Shown: in pieces, positions 6,830 through 9,273 of the stretch
How the letters are laid out: every line of letters begins with the position of its first letter
Position numbering within the stretch: the stretch's first letter is position 1
Source of the DNA: Clostridiales bacterium
GTDB lineage: Bacteria; Bacillota_A; Clostridia; Lachnospirales; Bianqueaceae
Reading direction: 5' to 3'
NCBI GenBank assembly: GCA_019423265.1
Contig: JAHZBS010000088.1
Coordinates: forward strand, 1 to 9,273
DNA: 9,273 bases
Translations under genes and position numbers: made by a program
Notes under the pieces: model-generated
Told to the model about the DNA's origin: nothing
The model's input: only the letters and a program-made list of their open reading frames with translations
Database searches by the model: none

Positions 6830-8824
6830 TTATGCTTGTTCCTTGATCAGCCCCAGGCGATATGCCCACAGGAGCCGCTCTAGATCGTGAATTCGCTCTT
6901 TCAGAATTCGGCCGTTGTCAGTATCCTTCACCATCTGCCGGTCATATCGCCGCTCCAGCACGATGGTTTTTGAGTGGATGTCCTTTTCCTCCTCGATAGC
7001 TTTCGCAGTGGATTCAAACGGCTCGTGGGCGGACAAGCTCATGCCCTGCGAGTTATAGATCAGCGTATACCCAGCGATCCCTGTCTGCTCATGATAGGCC
7101 CTCGAAAGCCCTCCGTCGATAATCAACAGCTTACCGCCGCCCTTGATAGGGCTCTCCCCTTTTTTTACTTTAACCGGCACGTGGCCATTGATAATATGGG
7201 ATGTCTCCGGGTCCAGCCCGAATTCTTCTAAAATATGGCGGCACGTCTCCTCGTCATCCACCAGCTTGTAGTACGGGTCCTTCCCCTCCTCATTTAGGTC
7301 GGGCTCATTCAGAAAATATCGCTCGAAGGTCGTCATCTTGCTTTTGCCGAACAGCGGGGATTTGGCGCCGCACCACAGATACCACAGGGTATCGAGGCCA
7401 TTCTGCTTTTGGATACTCCCCGGCTTGGCAAAGTATCCCTGCCGCGCTGTCTGCTCCAGGCTATCCAGCAACGCCTTTCCCTTAAGCGCCTGGCCATTGA
7501 GCGCCACCGCTGAAAATTCTCCGTTTTGCTCCATGGGAATGCAGCCGTGATACAGCAGATTGGAGTTGTAGGCTGTGTACATGCTTCCCTTGGAAAATAA
7601 AAACCGCGCGTGGGTCTGAAGCCTCTCATTGTTTGAGAAAGACACGACAAGGCGGTCCACCACCTCCTGCTCCTGCGCGGATAGAACCAGTGGGGATTGA
7701 GCGTCCCATGTGGGAAAATATGTATCGATCAGAGGATAGGCATGTCCTTCCACTGTAACCACGCCGTCCTCAAGGTTCATGTTTTCTAGAAAAGAGCGAT
7801 TCCTCATCTGAAAATCATCCCGACGCCCCATGATCTGTCCTTCCAGCTTGAGCTGAATGATGGTAATCGCCTTGTGAATGCGGGCGATGGACCGAAGATC
7901 GCGCTCACTGCTGTGCTTCTCTCCCAATATCTCAGGAAAAAACTTCCCGCAGGGATCCTCCTTGTAGGTCTCCTGGGCGAAGAGCGCCAGCGGCCGCAAG
8001 CTGATTCCATATCCGTCTTCCAGGGTGTCCAGATTGTTGTATCTGGCGCAGATTCGGATCACGTTGGCAATCGAGGCGGCATTTCCCGCGGCGGCGCCCA
8101 TCCACAAAATATCATGATTCCCCCATTGGATGTCAACGGAGTGATACTTCATAAGCTCGTCGAGGATGATATGCGCTCCCGGCCCTCGGTCATACACGTC
8201 GCCAATGATGTGCAGATGGTCGATGGCCAACCGCTGGATCAGCTGGGACAGGGCCGTGATGAAGGCGTCCGCCCGATCGATTTCAATGATCGTATCGATA
8301 ATCTGCTGGTAGTACTCATTCTGATTTGGCATGTGATCGTAGCCGTGGATCAATTCATCGATGACAAATTCAAACTCCTTCGGCAGCGCCTGTCTGACTT
8401 TCGATCGGGTATACTTGGATGAGATATTGCGGCAGATCTCCACCAGCCGATACAGCGTAATCCGGTACCAATCATTCAGATTCGCAACCTGCTTTTTGAT
8501 GATTTCCAGCTTCTCCTTCGGATAATAAATCAGCGTCGCCAGCGTCTGACGGTCCTCCTGGCGCAAGGTCGTGCCGAAAGCCTCATCAACCTTTGTTTTA
8601 ATCACCCCGGACGCATTGCGCAGCATATGGAGAAACGCTTCGTACTCCCCGTGGATATCGCTCAAAAAATGCTCCGTCCCCTTGGGAAGATTTAAGATCG
8701 CTTTCAGATTGATGATCTCATTGGAGGCTGTCTGAATGCTGGGATAGCTCTTTGACAATAAGCTTAGATATCGAAGCTCTTCCCCCGTATATTCCTGAGA
8801 ACCGTTCAGGCGATAACTTTCCAT
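6830..8824 (-). CDS. fbp: Fructose-1,6-bisphosphatase class III
   Basis: Hydrolyses fructose 1,6-bisphosphate to fructose 6-phosphate in gluconeogenesis, in the cytoplasm. The protein has 664 residues, close to the B. subtilis Fbp length (about 670). The metal-dependent phosphoesterase motifs appear in order: HFLSDIHGEYEAF (about 52-64), HIIGDVYDRGPGAHI (205-219), IQWGNHDILWMGAA (232-245) and, near the C-terminus, HIINGHVPVKVKKGESPIKG then LLIIDGGLSRAYH. The Firmicutes-type N-terminal region LRYLSLLSKSYPSIQTASNE is present. An in-frame ATG at 8842 would add six residues (MSGGGE), but those codons contain the GGGGGAGGGG ribosome site, so ATG 8824 is the better start. A good promoter lies just upstream, and this is the first gene of the fbp-lactonase-amidase cluster. 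No frame damage or missing motif is seen. Confidence 0.97.
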   Translation of the reverse strand: MESYRLNGSQEYTGEELRYLSLLSKSYPSIQTASNEIINLKAILNLPKGTEHFLSDIHGEYEAFLHMLRNASGVIKTKVDEAFGTTLRQEDRQTLATLIYYPKEKLEIIKKQVANLNDWYRITLYRLVEICRNISSKYTRSKVRQALPKEFEFVIDELIHGYDHMPNQNEYYQQIIDTIIEIDRADAFITALSQLIQRLAIDHLHIIGDVYDRGPGAHIILDELMKYHSVDIQWGNHDILWMGAAAGNAASIANVIRICARYNNLDTLEDGYGISLRPLALFAQETYKEDPCGKFFPEILGEKHSSERDLRSIARIHKAITIIQLKLEGQIMGRRDDFQMRNRSFLENMNLEDGVVTVEGHAYPLIDTYFPTWDAQSPLVLSAQEQEVVDRLVVSFSNNERLQTHARFLFSKGSMYTAYNSNLLYHGCIPMEQNGEFSAVALNGQALKGKALLDSLEQTARQGYFAKPGSIQKQNGLDTLWYLWCGAKSPLFGKSKMTTFERYFLNEPDLNEEGKDPYYKLVDDEETCRHILEEFGLDPETSHIINGHVPVKVKKGESPIKGGGKLLIIDGGLSRAYHEQTGIAGYTLIYNSQGMSLSAHEPFESTAKAIEEEKDIHSKTIVLERRYDRQMVKDTDNGRILKERIHDLERLLWAYRLGLIKEQA

Positions 8825-8826
8825 TT

Positions 8827-8836
8827 CCCCTCCCCC
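8827..8836 (-). promoter_or_regulatory. Ribosome binding site of fbp
   Basis: GGGGGAGGGG lies two bases before ATG 8824, with its GGAG core at usable spacing. It lies inside the first codons of the longer possible frame from ATG 8842, which is why 8824 is preferred. Confidence 0.75.
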
Positions 8837-8876
8837 TGACATTTAGCGAAGAAAATATTATCTACAGTACCTTTTT

Positions 8877-8905
8877 ATCATACTGCATTTTGCATGAGAT
8901 TACAA
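8877..8905 (-). promoter_or_regulatory. fbp promoter
   Basis: On the minus strand, TTGTAA (8905-8900) and TATGAT (8882-8877) are separated by exactly 17 bases. They match the vegetative consensus at 4 of 6 and 5 of 6 positions. Transcription would begin near 8870, about 45 nt before ATG 8824. Copies of a TACTGYA heptamer overlap the -10 side (8881-8887) and the start point (8863-8869). Confidence 0.7.
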
Positions 8906-8952
8906 GGTTCATTTGTGAAAAAAAGCCGCCGCAAAAACTGCCATACTGCATA

Positions 8953-8981
8953 TTGGACAAAGGGGGACTCATATGTATACA
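8953..8981 (+). promoter_or_regulatory. Candidate promoter of the small Cys/Leu-rich protein gene
   Basis: TTGGAC (8953-8958) and TATACA (8976-8981) are 17 bases apart, giving a weak to moderate vegetative-type promoter with about 37 bases from -10 to the ATG at 9018. The same stretch also holds CATATGTAT, loosely like sporulation sigma -10 elements, so the sigma factor is uncertain. Confidence 0.35.
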
Positions 8982-9017
8982 GTAGAAACCTGGTATTAGG
9001 ATGTGGGAGGGATTTAC

Positions 9018-9191
9018 ATGAGTGACCTGATGCAGGGATGTGGAAAAGATAACTCCTTGCTGATTCTGCTTTTACTTCTAAGCTGCTGCCAAGGATCAGG
9101 GCTGGGGGCCGGCTGTGCTAACCTCGACGACCTTGTTTTTTGGCTTGTGTTGATCTTGATTCTGAGCGGGGGATTCGGCTGTCGGTGTTGA
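9018..9191 (+). CDS. Small Cys/Gly/Leu-rich membrane-type protein
   Basis: Protein of 57 residues on the strand opposite to its neighbours. GGGAGG (9005-9010) lies seven bases before ATG 9018; a GTG at 9003 in the same frame is upstream of that site and rejected. The sequence has two similar halves, each with acidic/polar residues, a run of Leu/Ile/Val (about 14-21 and 40-49), then Ser and a Gly/Cys tail (SCCQGSGLGAGC and SGGFGCRC). There are six cysteines, at 8, 23, 24, 33, 55 and 57. It resembles short Clostridia proteins beginning MSDL that databases tend to label as high-cysteine chorion-like, and loosely the YjcZ-type small sporulation proteins. The function is unknown. Both hydrophobic runs are short for full membrane spans. 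Database comparison would settle the family. Confidence 0.7.
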   Translation: MSDLMQGCGKDNSLLILLLLLSCCQGSGLGAGCANLDDLVFWLVLILILSGGFGCRC

Positions 9192-9224
9192 AACGGCAGA
9201 GTCGAGGTCCGGGGTTTCGATAAA

Positions 9225-9249
9225 ATCGATGGGCAATATTCCCATCGGT
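9225..9249. terminator. Hairpin downstream of the small gene, possible terminator
   Basis: The stem ATCGATGGG (9225-9233) / CCCATCGGT (9241-9249) has one wobble pair and a 7-base loop, starting 33 bases after the small gene's stop. On the plus strand no T run follows. On the minus strand it is followed by ATTTTATC, so it may better serve a gene entering from the right. A competing short hairpin, TCGAT/ATCGA (9217-9229), shares its left arm. Confidence 0.4.
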
Positions 9250-9273
9250 GATGCATATACTATAGCAGGACTC

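Larger units (their letters stand above)
8863..8984. promoter_or_regulatory. Four TACTGYA heptamers in the divergent promoter region
   Basis: TACAGTA (reverse complement TACTGTA) occurs at 8863-8869 and 8978-8984, and TACTGCA at 8881-8887 and 8944-8950. The two TACTGCA copies sit in an identical 10-mer, CATACTGCAT (8879-8888 and 8942-8951). The outer copies point inward to the inner ones, giving a symmetric arrangement. Sites touch the fbp -10 and start point and the candidate -10 of the small gene. This could be a set of operator half-sites; no regulator is identified. Confidence 0.35.

Noticed and set aside
7874..8422. 182-residue plus-strand open frame
   Set aside because: Antisense to the conserved fbp core motifs; shadow.
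9121..9208. Inverted repeat ACCTCGAC (9121-9128) and GTCGAGGT (9201-9208)
   Set aside because: The arms are only 8 bp and 72 bases apart, one inside the small gene; likely chance.
9014..9256. 80-residue minus-strand frame opposite the small gene
   Set aside because: Rich in Ser/Pro/Arg as expected from the complement of Gly/Leu codons; the plus-strand frame has the ribosome site and internal duplication.
1..9273. Search for tRNA, rRNA, CRISPR arrays, insertion sequences or prophage genes
   Set aside because: No cloverleaf, spaced direct repeats, transposase motifs or phage genes were seen; the DNA is explained by ordinary genes and short gaps.

Overview
The window looks like chromosomal DNA from a Gram-positive anaerobe of the Clostridia, probably near the Oscillospirales. 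The evidence is a class III (Firmicutes-type) fructose-1,6-bisphosphatase, a lipoprotein-type solute-binding protein, strong GGAG/GAGG ribosome sites, a clostridial-type Amidase_3 protein, and a tiny Cys/Gly/Leu-rich protein of a kind frequent in Clostridia. The placement is inferred; there is no rRNA or other direct marker. Coding density is high, and every gene except the small one at the right end is on the minus strand.

Read right to left in the direction of transcription, the layout is as follows. A small membrane-type protein gene (9018-9191, +) diverges from the minus-strand block. The shared upstream region (8825-9017) holds a good promoter for fbp, a weaker candidate promoter for the small gene, and four copies of a TACTGYA heptamer. 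Next comes a tight cluster: fbp (6830-8824), a lactonase-family beta-propeller protein (5749-6804, 25 nt after fbp), and an N-acetylmuramoyl-L-alanine amidase (4830-5744, 4 nt after the lactonase). These three are probably co-transcribed. After a 161-nt AT-rich gap with its own extended -10 promoter comes a peptide/nickel-type ABC importer: a family 5 substrate-binding lipoprotein (2791-4668), a strong intrinsic terminator (2702-2748), a DppB/OppB-type permease (1679-2662) and a DppC/OppC-type permease (1-1589, running off the left edge). ATPase genes would be expected beyond the left edge.

The outstanding observation is the second permease. Between its first membrane helix and the conserved GTDDFGRD motif it carries about 275 extra residues made of seven repeats of roughly 40 residues with the RCC1-like signature (AG..h.hhh..DG.h..WG). 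This is a complete predicted seven-bladed propeller inserted in the extracellular loop of an ABC importer permease, in one uninterrupted frame. I know of no described function for this architecture. The obvious hypotheses are docking of the binding protein, substrate gating, or contact with the cell wall or another surface partner.

The fbp-lactonase-amidase group joins gluconeogenesis, a putative sugar-lactone hydrolase and cell-wall hydrolysis. The importer is a separate transcription unit in which the terminator probably keeps permease levels below binding-protein levels.
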